Origin: Echinicola sp. 20G
GTDB lineage: Bacteria; Bacteroidota; Bacteroidia; Cytophagales; Cyclobacteriaceae
Direction: 5' to 3'
Length of the DNA stretch: 64,000 nucleotides
NCBI RefSeq assembly: GCF_015533855.1
Contig: NZ_AP024154.1
Coordinates: 2,982,501 to 3,046,500, forward strand
Each line of letters starts with the position of its first letter. Position 1 is the stretch's first letter. The notes under the pieces were generated by a model, which saw nothing but the letters and a program-made list of their open reading frames with translations, was not told where the DNA came from and made no database searches. This document shows, piece after piece, positions 27,546 through 38,100 of this stretch. A program made the position numbers and the translations under genes.

Positions 27546-29536
27546 TGAAAAGAAAAGTGATGATGAAAAAAATAGATTTAACAGTAGCTTCTCGGATAGT
27601 ACTACTGGCTTTTATGGTCATTTTTGTTGGTTGCTCAAACTCAAGGGTAAATGAGTGGAAGGTAACTTCACCTGATGGCAGTCTCAAGGGAATTATTGCG
27701 CTGGACGAAAGCGGGGTTTTGACCTATCAAGTAAAAAAACAGGAGGGGGAACAGCAGCATATTGTAATGGAACCAAGTCAATTGGGGATTATTAGAAAAG
27801 ACCAAAGATTCGATACACTTTATTATGATGGTACCCAGGAAGTAAAAATCATCGATGAAAATTATAAACTCAGGTCCGGGAAAAGATTGAGCAATCAGAA
27901 CCATTATCATGAACTTACACTAAGTTTTAAAAACCACTCTGGAAACCCTATAGATATCATTTTCAGAGCTTATGATGATGGTTTTGCTTTTAAGTATTTT
28001 TTCCCTTCCGATGGAAGTGATGCATTATATACAGTGTCCGAAGAACTGACAAGTTTTGACCTTCCCACGGGAAAGGCATGGATGCAGCCTTATGATAGTG
28101 CAACAGCTTATGCTCCGGCATATGAAAGGAATTATGAAGGGGATATGACAATAGGGACCTCTGCCCCTGGAAAAGAAGGATGGTGCTTTCCTGCATTATT
28201 TCAAGTAAATGGACAGTGGGTGTTGCTTTCTGAGTCCAACCTTAAAGCTAACTTTCATGGATCCCACTTAAAGCCTTATGCTCCAAAAGGCAAATACCAA
28301 GTTACCGGCCCGGAAAGCGATGAGGCATTTGGTTATGGAGAGCCCCTTGCAACTTCAAAATTACCTTGGGATATGCCATGGAGGGTGATGGTAGTAGGGA
28401 GTGAACTTGGAACAATAGTGGAGTCCAACCTGATTAACCATCTAGCAGATCCCTCAAAAATTGAAAATACAGCATGGGTTGAACCAGGAAGAGCATCATG
28501 GGCCTGGTGGTCTGGATATCTCGATGGATCCAATGATACACCGGAAAAACTCAAGCACTTTATTGATTTTGCCCAGGATATGGGCTGGGAATATTCCCTT
28601 ATTGACGCTGGGTGGGACTATCGTCCGGGATTTGATCTTACCGAAATGGTTGAATATGCCAATAATAGAGGAGTTGACCTACTGATGTGGTATAATTCAG
28701 GTGGTCCGATTAATCGTGTCAATGCTGGACCAAGAGACATGATGTTCGATCCTGAAATCAGAAAGCAAGAAATGAAAAGGATTTCCGACATGGGAATTAA
28801 AGGTATAAAGGTAGACTTTTTTTCCAGTGACAAGCAGGATTTTATTCAGTTGTTTACTGCTATTCTAGAAGATGCAGCGAAGTACAAACTATTGGTCAAT
28901 TTTCATGGGTGTACGATTCCCCGGGGCTGGGCAAGAACCTATCCCAATATGATCTCTTATGAAAGTGTGAAAGGTTCAGAAGCATATATTTATCATGCAG
29001 ATTTTGAACGGAATTCACCCATGCACAATACAATTCTTCCTTTTACTCGAAATGTGATCGGATCCATGGACTACACACCAGTGGCTTTTTCAACCCAACA
29101 AGTGCCTCATCGTACCAGTTTTGGACATGAGCTGGCACTTTCAGTGGTTTTTGAGTCTGGCATTACCCACTTTGCTGACACACCGGAGATGTACCTAGCC
29201 CAACCCGAAGAAGTGATCGGGTTTCTAAGTGAGGTTCCCGCTGCCTGGGAGGATACAAAATTTGTCAGTGGATATCCTGCTAAAGAAGTGGTAATAGCCA
29301 GAAGGAAAGGTGAAGAATGGTTTGTCGGTGGAATAAATGGAGAGAATACCTACAAACAACTTCAAATTCCAATGGATTTTTTAGGCACCGGAAAGTATAA
29401 AGCAACCCTAATAGCAGATGGAAAAGGGAACAAGGAGTTTTCCATTGACCAGATGATGGTGTCCAGCCAAAGCTTAGTGGACATAAGCATGCTGGCCATC
29501 GGAGGTTTTGTAATGAAAATTACTCCCGAACCATAA
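27545..29536 (+). CDS. GH97 retaining alpha-galactosidase (GH97b type), lipoprotein
   Basis: GH97 divides into inverting alpha-glucosidases (SusB type, glutamate base) and retaining alpha-galactosidases (BtGH97b type, aspartate nucleophile). This one carries GIKVDFFSS with D424 at the nucleophile position and KGSEAY with E479 as acid/base; the spacing of 55 residues matches D415/E470 of BtGH97b as I recall it. The 663 residues begin with a lipoprotein leader (IFVGC, C30), then the beta-sandwich (EWKVTSPDGSLKGII) and the barrel (RASWAWWSGYLDG, YSLIDAGWDY, MWYNSGGP). ATG codons at 27545, 27560 and 27563 are possible starts; the first overlaps the GH36 stop. It probably clips alpha-galactose from aryl or oligosaccharide substrates in the periplasm. 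Confidence 0.94.
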   Translation: MKRKVMMKKIDLTVASRIVLLAFMVIFVGCSNSRVNEWKVTSPDGSLKGIIALDESGVLTYQVKKQEGEQQHIVMEPSQLGIIRKDQRFDTLYYDGTQEVKIIDENYKLRSGKRLSNQNHYHELTLSFKNHSGNPIDIIFRAYDDGFAFKYFFPSDGSDALYTVSEELTSFDLPTGKAWMQPYDSATAYAPAYERNYEGDMTIGTSAPGKEGWCFPALFQVNGQWVLLSESNLKANFHGSHLKPYAPKGKYQVTGPESDEAFGYGEPLATSKLPWDMPWRVMVVGSELGTIVESNLINHLADPSKIENTAWVEPGRASWAWWSGYLDGSNDTPEKLKHFIDFAQDMGWEYSLIDAGWDYRPGFDLTEMVEYANNRGVDLLMWYNSGGPINRVNAGPRDMMFDPEIRKQEMKRISDMGIKGIKVDFFSSDKQDFIQLFTAILEDAAKYKLLVNFHGCTIPRGWARTYPNMISYESVKGSEAYIYHADFERNSPMHNTILPFTRNVIGSMDYTPVAFSTQQVPHRTSFGHELALSVVFESGITHFADTPEMYLAQPEEVIGFLSEVPAAWEDTKFVSGYPAKEVVIARRKGEEWFVGGINGENTYKQLQIPMDFLGTGKYKATLIADGKGNKEFSIDQMMVSSQSLVDISMLAIGGFVMKITPEP

Positions 29537-29563
29537 AGGGAAGTCTCCCAAACAAAAGAAAAT

Positions 29564-32500
29564 ATGACTATTAACCTATATAAGCCGTTTTTGGATTTGA
29601 TAAAAAGGGTGTACCATAAATGCTATGCCCTTCTTATCACCTCTAATCAAAGAATGATTTGTATGATGGCCATGGCTACCTGCTTATGTTGGTATCCGCT
29701 CAGTGGCCATGCTCAAGAATATCAAGCAGAAATGGAAGGTGGGACCCTAACAAATGGTGCCTCAATTCAGTCATGCAGTTCCTGTTCGAATGGACAACAG
29801 GTTGGAAATCTGGGAGGGACACAAAATGGAAGTATCTTGCTTGAGTTGGAGGTAGCAGATGCCGGTGATTATGAACTGGAACTGTCCTACAGTTCAGCTG
29901 ACCCTAGGTCCATCTTTTTGGCTATTAATGAGGATGGACCGATTGAGATCAAATGCCCTCCTTCAGGGGGATGGTCAGTTACAGATGAAGTGACAGTTCT
30001 TGTAAAACTAGAAAAAGGAAGTAACCTATTTAAGTTTGACAATTCACAAAGCTGGGGGCCAAATTTGGATAAGGCAGTGGTTAGGATGGGAAAAACCGTA
30101 TCAATTTCAGGAATCGTGACCGAAAACGGGGAGCCAATCTCAGGGATCGACGTTGAAATAGAAGGCTACGTTTCCAAGAACGTTAAAACTGGCCCGGATG
30201 GGGCGTATAGCTTTTTAAAACTTCCCTCAAAGAGAAACTATATAATTAGCCCTAAATCAGAGGTTTATCAATTTGATCCCATCTACCGAAATTATCAACA
30301 TTTGGATACTGATTTGGAGGCACAGAATTTTGAAGCGGGTGAAATATGTACGGATTGCATAGTGGAATTTGGTTTTGGGCAGACCGGTAAAGTTTTCTAC
30401 AACACATCAACTGGTACGGCAAGTATTCAGCAAGGCGTAAATAACAGGTTGGAAAATATCCATGCGGAAGTGGTGGTTAATGGTGAACAAATTTCCTCTT
30501 GGGATTATAAGGAGAGAACCATCAAAAAAGAAGCAATAAATGATGCATTTGGTACAGGTTCAAAATGGACTGTTATTAATACCAGTGATGACTTTCCAAA
30601 AATGGAACAGGTGTTTTACGCGTATTCGGATAGAAAGTATATCCTTATGCAAGTAAATGTATCGGGAACCGGTATCAGAAGTAATTTTATGGCTCCACTG
30701 GTAGCCAATAAAGGGGAAATAGGAAATAACATAGAGAATCAGGCACTGGTTATGCCTTTTGACAATGATGCCTTTGTAAGGTATGCATCAAAACCTCTCG
30801 ATACAGGGGTACCCGTGGAAAGTTCAGAAGTGACAGCAGTGTATGAAAACAGCTCACGGAACGGTATGGTGATTGGCTCTGTCAATCAAGACAGGTGGAA
30901 GACTGGAATCCGTGCCAATGGAAGGCCTGGAGAATTGACAGAGCTTGTCGCCTATGGTGGCTATTCTGAAAGAAGTGTGACACGTGATCAAAAGGAACAT
31001 GGGTATCTTACTGGCAGTGTGGTCTCTTCCCCTAAAATCTTGGTCGGATTCTTTGAGGATTGGAGAGAAGGCCTTGATGCATATGGTGAGGCAAACCTAA
31101 TTGAGCAGCCCAGATATATATTTGATTGGAATGAGGCAACACCATTCGGTTGGAATAGTTGGGGAGCCATACAAACGGATTTGAATTTGGACAAGGCTAA
31201 AGGTGTAGTGGACTTTTTTGACCTTCAACTACCAGGGTTCAGAAGTGGTGGAACTGCTTATGTTGACCTGGATTCCTATTGGGACAATATGGTAAGTGGT
31301 GGTCTTGAGGGAGATTATAGCCAATTGATCGAATTTGCCAACTATTGTAAGGAAAAAGGCCTAAAGCCAGGGATTTATTGGGCTCCTTTTGTGGACTGGG
31401 GGAAAAGCAACCGTAAAGTGGAAGGCTCATCGTATCAATATAGCGATACATGGACAAAGGTGAATGGAGGATTTCATGATTTTGATGGGGCCAGGGCAAT
31501 GGATCCTACACATCCAGGAACCTTAAAGCGGATAGACTTGGTAATTGATAAGTTTATAAAATGTGGCTTTGAAATGGTCAAGATAGACTTTATTGGACAT
31601 GCATCCGTAGAGGCAGATAGCTTTTATGAATCATCCGTAACTACTGGAATGCAGGCTTTTCACTATGGTATGAAACACCTAATCGATGCTATGCAAGGAA
31701 AAATGTTGGTGTATGTAGCGATAAGTCCCAATCTCGCAACTGGACCATATGCACATTCCCGAAGAATTGCCTGTGATGCTTACGCTGACATTAATGCCTC
31801 CGAATATACACTTAACAGTACCACGTTTGGTTGGTGGCAGTCTAGTATATATGATTTTATCGACGCCGATCATATGGTTTTTGGCCAGGCTTCTTTTGGG
31901 GAGAATAAAGCAAGGATGGCTTCAGGCATTGCCAATGGTACCTTAATTACAGGAGATGACTATAGCCGTACAGGGCCTTGGACATCCGCTGCGAAACAAC
32001 TGCTACAAAACCAGGACCTACTTGATATTGTACAACATAAGAAGGCATTTAGACCTGTGGAAGGCAATATTGGAGATGGAGCCAGTGAAGCTTTTATCAA
32101 AAAGATTGAAGGTGTTCCTTATGTTATACTTATTAATTATCAAAATGAAAGAAAGTCCTTTGACCTTTCCTTTGAAAGATTGGGGATAAGCCCAGGTAAT
32201 TATGCTTTAAAAGAGCTCTTCAAAGGTGATTATAGGATTTCTGAAGGAAATGTGCTGACCGCTACATTGGAAGCAAAGGATGCTGCCATCTTTCGATTTG
32301 AGGAAGGGCTGATTAATTCTTCCCCACAGGAAAGTGAAGAAAAAGAATTGGTGTTTCCCAACCCCGCACATGATAGGATAACGGTGACAAGCGGGAAGAG
32401 GATAGATCATGTTCAAATGATTGCACTTAATGGCCAAACTGTAAGCAAACAGGAAAATATTATGAAAAGCAAGGTTGAAATCGACCTTCAGTTAATTCAA

Positions 32501-32572
32501 AGCGGTGTTTACCTTCTCTATGTTACCAGGGAAAATGGTGGACGTAATGTTTATAAGGTCATAAAAAGATAG
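29564..32572 (+). CDS. Multidomain GH27-like alpha-galactosidase with carbohydrate-binding module and T9SS signal
   Basis: The 1002-residue protein has a long leader ending SGHAQ (about residue 51; an internal ATG at 29654 is an alternative start). A CBM35/CBM6-like beta-sandwich follows (about 52-180, QAEMEGGTLTNG, GDYELELSYSS), then a carboxypeptidase-regulatory-like domain (about 182-240, SISGIVTENGEPISGIDVEI), a beta-rich linker domain, and a barrel opening with PFGWNSWGA as in GH27/GH36. D675 in KIDFIG is the likely nucleophile and R734 to D738 the likely acid/base motif. Residues 928-1002 form a type A T9SS sorting domain (VFPNPAHDRITV, GVYLLYVTREN, VIKR end). It is therefore probably secreted or surface-attached and makes the first cut outside the cell. 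The exact CAZy family is uncertain. Confidence 0.87.
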   Translation: MTINLYKPFLDLIKRVYHKCYALLITSNQRMICMMAMATCLCWYPLSGHAQEYQAEMEGGTLTNGASIQSCSSCSNGQQVGNLGGTQNGSILLELEVADAGDYELELSYSSADPRSIFLAINEDGPIEIKCPPSGGWSVTDEVTVLVKLEKGSNLFKFDNSQSWGPNLDKAVVRMGKTVSISGIVTENGEPISGIDVEIEGYVSKNVKTGPDGAYSFLKLPSKRNYIISPKSEVYQFDPIYRNYQHLDTDLEAQNFEAGEICTDCIVEFGFGQTGKVFYNTSTGTASIQQGVNNRLENIHAEVVVNGEQISSWDYKERTIKKEAINDAFGTGSKWTVINTSDDFPKMEQVFYAYSDRKYILMQVNVSGTGIRSNFMAPLVANKGEIGNNIENQALVMPFDNDAFVRYASKPLDTGVPVESSEVTAVYENSSRNGMVIGSVNQDRWKTGIRANGRPGELTELVAYGGYSERSVTRDQKEHGYLTGSVVSSPKILVGFFEDWREGLDAYGEANLIEQPRYIFDWNEATPFGWNSWGAIQTDLNLDKAKGVVDFFDLQLPGFRSGGTAYVDLDSYWDNMVSGGLEGDYSQLIEFANYCKEKGLKPGIYWAPFVDWGKSNRKVEGSSYQYSDTWTKVNGGFHDFDGARAMDPTHPGTLKRIDLVIDKFIKCGFEMVKIDFIGHASVEADSFYESSVTTGMQAFHYGMKHLIDAMQGKMLVYVAISPNLATGPYAHSRRIACDAYADINASEYTLNSTTFGWWQSSIYDFIDADHMVFGQASFGENKARMASGIANGTLITGDDYSRTGPWTSAAKQLLQNQDLLDIVQHKKAFRPVEGNIGDGASEAFIKKIEGVPYVILINYQNERKSFDLSFERLGISPGNYALKELFKGDYRISEGNVLTATLEAKDAAIFRFEEGLINSSPQESEEKELVFPNPAHDRITVTSGKRIDHVQMIALNGQTVSKQENIMKSKVEIDLQLIQSGVYLLYVTRENGGRNVYKVIKR

Positions 32573-32602
32573 ATGACCGGGGAAATACTTTTATGAAAGA
32601 AT

Positions 32603-33628
32603 ATGGTCTTTAAGCAATATTGGGGAGATTATAAAAGTAGGGAAGTCTACCTGTTCAGAATCACAAATGCCAGTGGTGCCTATGTGGAATTAATAAACTT
32701 AGGGGCCACAATAGTTTCAATATATGTGCCCAATAAATATGGTAGGCTGATGAATACAGTTCTGGGCTTTCCAACATTAGATGGTTATATCAAGGATAAT
32801 TGTTACCTGGGACGGACAATTGGCAGGTTTGCGAACAGGATTAGCCAAGGGCGCTTTTTTTTGGATGATTGGATGTGGAATCTGGAAACCAATGATGGGA
32901 AGCACAACAACCACAGTGGTAGTGATGGGTTTCATGATAAAGTAATGGATTTTAGGGAGGAAGAAGATGGGGTTGTGTTTTTCTATACTAGCCCACACTT
33001 GGAGGGTGGGTTTCCCGGTACGGTGGATTTTCAAGTGAAATACTCATGGTCACATAAAAATGAACTTCTCATAGAATACGGTGCTGTAAGTGATCGCAGC
33101 ACCTACGTAAACTTCACCAACCATTCCTACTTTAACCTGGAGTTCGGAAGCCCTAAAATTTTAGCCCACAGACTTGTTGTGGAAAGTGAATTGATGATCG
33201 AAAATACTTCAGAGCATATCCCTTCAAGAATAATATCCATTAATGGTAGAAATGAATTGAATGGGAAAAAAGTAGGCCACAGTGTGCTCTATAAGGAAAT
33301 GCGGCATATAGGACTCAACAATTATTATATCCTGAAGAGAAAAGGCAATGATAAGCCGTCTTTGATTCGACTCGAAGCTCCAAGATCTGGTATTGAATTA
33401 AACATTTGTACTTCTTATCCGGGAGTACAAGTGTATACTGGCGATTACCTCAAAACAGCTGTAAGAGGAAATGAAGGGATGAAATACGGTCCCTTTGAAG
33501 GTTTGTGCTTGGAATGCCATAATTATCCGGATTTTCCTAACCAACCTAATTTTCCCAAAGCAGTACTGTTTCCTAACATGCAAATGAAGGAGTTTATCAA
33601 ATATAAATTTGGCGTATTGGAAGAATAA
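32603..33628 (+). CDS. galM: Aldose 1-epimerase (mutarotase)
   Basis: This enzyme interconverts the alpha and beta anomers of galactose and feeds galactokinase. The 341 residues lack a signal peptide, so it acts in the cytosol. Active-site landmarks are NNHSG (H104), NHSYFNLEFG (H174) and LECHNYPDFPNQPNFP with E304 as the general base; E304 matches the lactococcal GalM number. The gene starts 30 bases after the T9SS alpha-galactosidase and 105 bases before the sugar porter. Its presence among three alpha-galactosidases supports galactose as the released sugar. Confidence 0.93.
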   Translation: MVFKQYWGDYKSREVYLFRITNASGAYVELINLGATIVSIYVPNKYGRLMNTVLGFPTLDGYIKDNCYLGRTIGRFANRISQGRFFLDDWMWNLETNDGKHNNHSGSDGFHDKVMDFREEEDGVVFFYTSPHLEGGFPGTVDFQVKYSWSHKNELLIEYGAVSDRSTYVNFTNHSYFNLEFGSPKILAHRLVVESELMIENTSEHIPSRIISINGRNELNGKKVGHSVLYKEMRHIGLNNYYILKRKGNDKPSLIRLEAPRSGIELNICTSYPGVQVYTGDYLKTAVRGNEGMKYGPFEGLCLECHNYPDFPNQPNFPKAVLFPNMQMKEFIKYKFGVLEE

Positions 33629-33733
33629 TAGGAGAGATTTCAAAATCGTAATATAATCCATCCATTTGAAAGTTATGTCCAGTTGATATGGAAAAACCCA
33701 ACTTAATTTTACCCTAACAATAACCTGAATGAC

Positions 33734-35179
33734 ATGAACGTAGATAACCAGTTTAATAAGTCTTTTGTAATGCGCATTTCACTTGTCTCAGCATTGGGAG
33801 GACTTTTGTTTGGATATGATTGGGTAGTAATAGGAGGGGCTAAACCTTTTTATGAACTCTATTTTGGTATAGTAGGTAATTCTGTACTTACCGGTTGGGC
33901 AATGAGCTGTGCTTTGGTAGGTTGCTTGGTCGGTGCAGGAGTATCCGGAATGGCAAGTGATAGGTGGGGCAGGAAGCACCTTTTAATTTTGGCGGCATTC
34001 CTCTTTATAGTCTCCGCAGTAGGTACGGGAGCAGCACAGCATTTTACCAGCTTTATAATATACAGAATTATTGGTGGAATAAGTATTGGCCTGGCATCCA
34101 ATCTATCTCCTATGTATATCGCCGAAGTAACTCCAGCCAAATTCCGCGGGGCTTTTGTATCTATAAACCAGCTTACAATAGTGATAGGAATTTTGGCTGC
34201 CCAAATAGCAAATTACCTCATTGCCGAACCAATTATTGAAGGGGATACCAGTAAAACAATGCTGAATTCTTGGAATGGACAATGGGGGTGGCGATGGATG
34301 TTTTGGATGGAAAACATCCCGGCTTTTATATTTTTCTTGTTAATGTTTACCGTTCCAAGGAGTCCGAGGTGGCTGGCAGCTCAAGGATACCTAAAAGAAG
34401 CAGGAGAGGTGCTTTCGAAAATTGGGGGAAGAAGTTTTGCAAAGAATTCCCTTGAAAAGATCATCGGATCAGATGATGGCCATGTAGCTGAAAAGATTTC
34501 TTTGAGACAGCTTTTCAGCAATAGAACAGGAAAGATAGTAATGATTGGAATAGTATTGGCCGCTTTCCAGCAATGGTGCGGGATCAACGTCATTTTTAAT
34601 TACGCCGAAGAAATATTCACCGCTGCAGGGTACGGTGTCGGCGACCTGCTATTCAATATTATTATCACCGGTACAATCAACCTGATTTTTACGGTCATAG
34701 CCATGTTTACCGTTGATAAGTGGGGAAGGAAACCGTTAATGCTTTTTGGGGCTATTTCACTTTCCATAACCTATTGCGTGATGGGAACAATGTACTTTCT
34801 TGGTATACAAGGGTTCCCTTTATTGGTAATGGTGGTAACCGGTATTGCATTTTATGCCATGTCATTAGCTCCGATCACATGGGTGGTGCTTTCAGAAGTT
34901 TTTCCCAACAGGATCAGGGGAAGGGCCATGTCTGCCGCTACTATTTCCCTTTGGTCAGCAAGTTTTCTGCTTACCTATAGTTTTCCTTTACTTAACGAGC
35001 AGCTGGGAGCCTCAGGTACTTTTTGGCTCTATGGGTTAATCTGTCTTGCTGGATGGTTTTTTATTCGTGAAAAATTAGTGGAAACTATGGGGAAATCACT
35101 AGAGGAAATCGAGTCTGAATTATTGGAAGAAAGAAAGACAGAAGATTCGGAGTTTGTCGAGTTGGTAAATAAAGGATAG
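33734..35179 (+). CDS. MFS sugar porter, probable sugar:proton symporter
   Basis: The protein has 481 residues and about 12 membrane segments. Sugar-porter family signatures are GGLLFGYDWVVIGGA in helix 1, SDRWGRKHLLI between helices 2 and 3, IYRIIGGISIGLASNLSPMYIAEVTPAKFRGA, PRSPRWLAAQG in the central loop, QQWCGINVIFNYAEEIF in helix 7, DKWGRKPLMLFG, and VVLSEVFPNRIRGRAMS. It is related to XylE/GalP-type transporters and should carry a monosaccharide, by context galactose, across the inner membrane. The DUF5107-TPR gene follows after only 6 bases, which suggests tight co-expression. Confidence 0.95.
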   Translation: MNVDNQFNKSFVMRISLVSALGGLLFGYDWVVIGGAKPFYELYFGIVGNSVLTGWAMSCALVGCLVGAGVSGMASDRWGRKHLLILAAFLFIVSAVGTGAAQHFTSFIIYRIIGGISIGLASNLSPMYIAEVTPAKFRGAFVSINQLTIVIGILAAQIANYLIAEPIIEGDTSKTMLNSWNGQWGWRWMFWMENIPAFIFFLLMFTVPRSPRWLAAQGYLKEAGEVLSKIGGRSFAKNSLEKIIGSDDGHVAEKISLRQLFSNRTGKIVMIGIVLAAFQQWCGINVIFNYAEEIFTAAGYGVGDLLFNIIITGTINLIFTVIAMFTVDKWGRKPLMLFGAISLSITYCVMGTMYFLGIQGFPLLVMVVTGIAFYAMSLAPITWVVLSEVFPNRIRGRAMSAATISLWSASFLLTYSFPLLNEQLGASGTFWLYGLICLAGWFFIREKLVETMGKSLEEIESELLEERKTEDSEFVELVNKG

Positions 35180-35185
35180 TAATAA

Positions 35186-38100
35186 ATGATGATCAATATG
35201 GAAAAAGTTGTGGTATGGGTGGAAGACAAAGTAATCCCCACCTATGAAATCGGAGAAGCAGAAAAAAATCCCATTTTTTTGGAAAAAAGAGTTTACCAGG
35301 GAAGCAGTGGGGTGGTGTACCCTTATCCGGTAGTTGAAAAAATTTCAGATGCTAAAACGGATAAAGTTTGGAAAGCCGTATTTATGGAAAACCAATACCT
35401 CAAGATCATGATACTTCCTGAACTTGGAGGAAGGGTACAAATGGCGTATGACAAGATAAAAGAAAGGCATTTTGTTTATTACAATCATGTGATCAAGCCT
35501 GCACTGGTGGGGCTGACAGGACCATGGATATCCGGAGGCATTGAGTTTAACTGGCCACAGCACCACAGGCCAAGTACTTACCTTCCGGTTGAATATCAAA
35601 TAGAGGAAAAGGAAGATGGCAGTAAAACTGTTTGGTGCAGCGAAGTGGAAAGGATGTTCAGGACTAAAGGAATGGCAGGTTTTACCCTACATCCAGATAA
35701 GGCCTATTTGGAAATTAAGGGCCAACTATACAATAGAACTCCAATACCCCAGACTTTTTTATGGTGGGCAAACCCTGCTGTGGCAGTAAACGATCATTAC
35801 CAATCAGTTTTTCCCCCTGACGTCAATGCGGTTTTTGACCATGGTAAAAGGGATGTATCCGCATTTCCCATAGCAAAGGGAACCTATTACAAAGTCGATT
35901 ATTCACGTGGCGTGGATATTTCTAAATATAAAAATATACCGGTACCAACGTCATACATGGCGATCGTCTCTGAATATGATTTTGTGGGAGGATTTGAAAA
36001 CGATAGCAAAGGGGGGCTGTTGCATGTGGCAGACCATCAGGTGTCTCCCGGAAAAAAACAATGGACTTGGGGCAATGGAGATTTTGGAAAAGCTTGGGAC
36101 AGAAACCTTACCGATGAAGATGGACCTTATATTGAGTTGATGTGCGGTGTATTTACTGATAACCAGCCTGATTTTAGCTGGTTGATGCCCAATGAAGAAA
36201 AGTCCTTTACCCAATACTTTATGCCTTATCAAGAATTGGGTGTGGTAAAAAATGCAACCAAGGATGCCCTGTTCAATGTTGAGTTCCAAAATGGAGAGAT
36301 TAGGTTAATGGTATATACAACAGCTCGTTATGATGGGGCTGTAATCAGGGTTTCACAACATGGAAATATTTTGTTTGAAGAAAGGGCAAATATTTCTCCA
36401 TGGTATGTGTTTGACAAATTGGTTCAAATTGATTTAAATCAGGAAGATGAGTTTCAAGTAGACGTGTTTGATGGCAGGAACAAGAACTTAGTGTCCTGGA
36501 GGACTTCCAAAAGTAAAAACACAGAAATTCCCCAGCCTGCTAAAGCAGCCAAGGATCCTGAAGAAATAGAAAGCAATGAGCAACTTTTCCTGACTGGACA
36601 ACATATTGAACAGTACCGACATGCCACTTTTGATGCCACGGCATATTACCTGGAAGCTTTAAAAAGAGACCCTAAGGATTATCGCTGTAACAACGCTATG
36701 GGAATGGTAATGTTAAAAAGAGGGAAATTTCTTGATGCGCTTTCATTTTTTAATCAATCGGTAGCCACCCAGTTGGAAAGAAACCCCAATCCATATGATG
36801 GGGAACCTCTTTATAATCTCGGCCTGGTCCATCGATATCTTGGGAACAGAAAAGAGGCTTTGGATGCTTTTTCTAAGGCTGTTTGGAATGCTTCTTATAA
36901 AGATTCAGGATATTTTCAATTGGCACAATTGCATCTTGAAAATGGTGATTTGGAAAAAGCCCAAGAGGCCGCTGAACAGTCGCTGGCAAGGAACTCCAGA
37001 AGCCCCAAAGCACAGCATCTCCAAACCATTATATTGAGGAAGTCAGGTAAGAGGGATGCTGCCCTTAAGTGTGCCGAACATGGCCTGGAAATGGATTGTT
37101 TTAACCATGGTCTTAGGTATGAAGTATCCCTACTTAAAAATAATGTTTCTGAATTAAATAAGATCAAGGATATAGTTGGCTTAAACGTCCACCCTTATTT
37201 GGAATATGCATTGGATTATGCGTGGGCCGGACAATTTGACGATGCTATTGGTCTAATTGAGCTGGGCATGGAAGCCATCGGATCAGATTATCCAATGGCA
37301 TATTATCTCAAGGGCTGGTTCCAAATTAAAAAAGGAGAGTCAGGAATTGAGGAGTTTGGTAAGGCTGCATTAGCCAGTACTGACTATTGCTTTCCAAATA
37401 GGTTGGAAGAACTATTGGCGCTTGAAGCTGCAGTAGCTCATGGCCCTGAAAATGCAATGACCTATTACTACCTAGGAAATTTCTGGTACCATAACCGCCA
37501 ATACCATAATGCAAAGGAGGCCTGGGAAAAATCAGTTTACCTGAATCCTGCCTTTTCAATAGCCAATAGAAATCTAGCCTTGGTCTGCTATAACAAATTT
37601 AATGAAAGAGATCATGCAATTGATCTAATGGAAAAAGCTCTTTCTAATGCACCAAATGATGCAAGGATATTGATGGAATTGGACCAACTTTATAAAAAGG
37701 AAAACTTAAGTATTGAAAAGCGGATTACCCTATTGGATCAATTTGATCACCTTGTGATCAGCCGAGATGATCTCTACCTGGAGAGATTGACCCTGGAAAA
37801 TATTTCTGGAAGATATGGAAAAGCCTTCGATCTTATTATGGGACGGGTTTTCCATCCTTGGGAAGGAGGAGAGGGGAAAGTGCCGGAACAATATAGGATC
37901 GCTTTGCTGGGACTGGCCAAACAAGAAATACTTGAAGGTAATTTTGAAAAAGGACTGGAATACCTTGCCTCGTCTTTAAAATATCCCAATAACCTTGGAG
38001 AAGGAAAGCTTTACGGAACCTTGGAACCAGAGCTTTACTTTTGGATGGGCTACACACTGGATAAAATGGGACAAAAGGATGATGCAAAAAAATACTGGAA

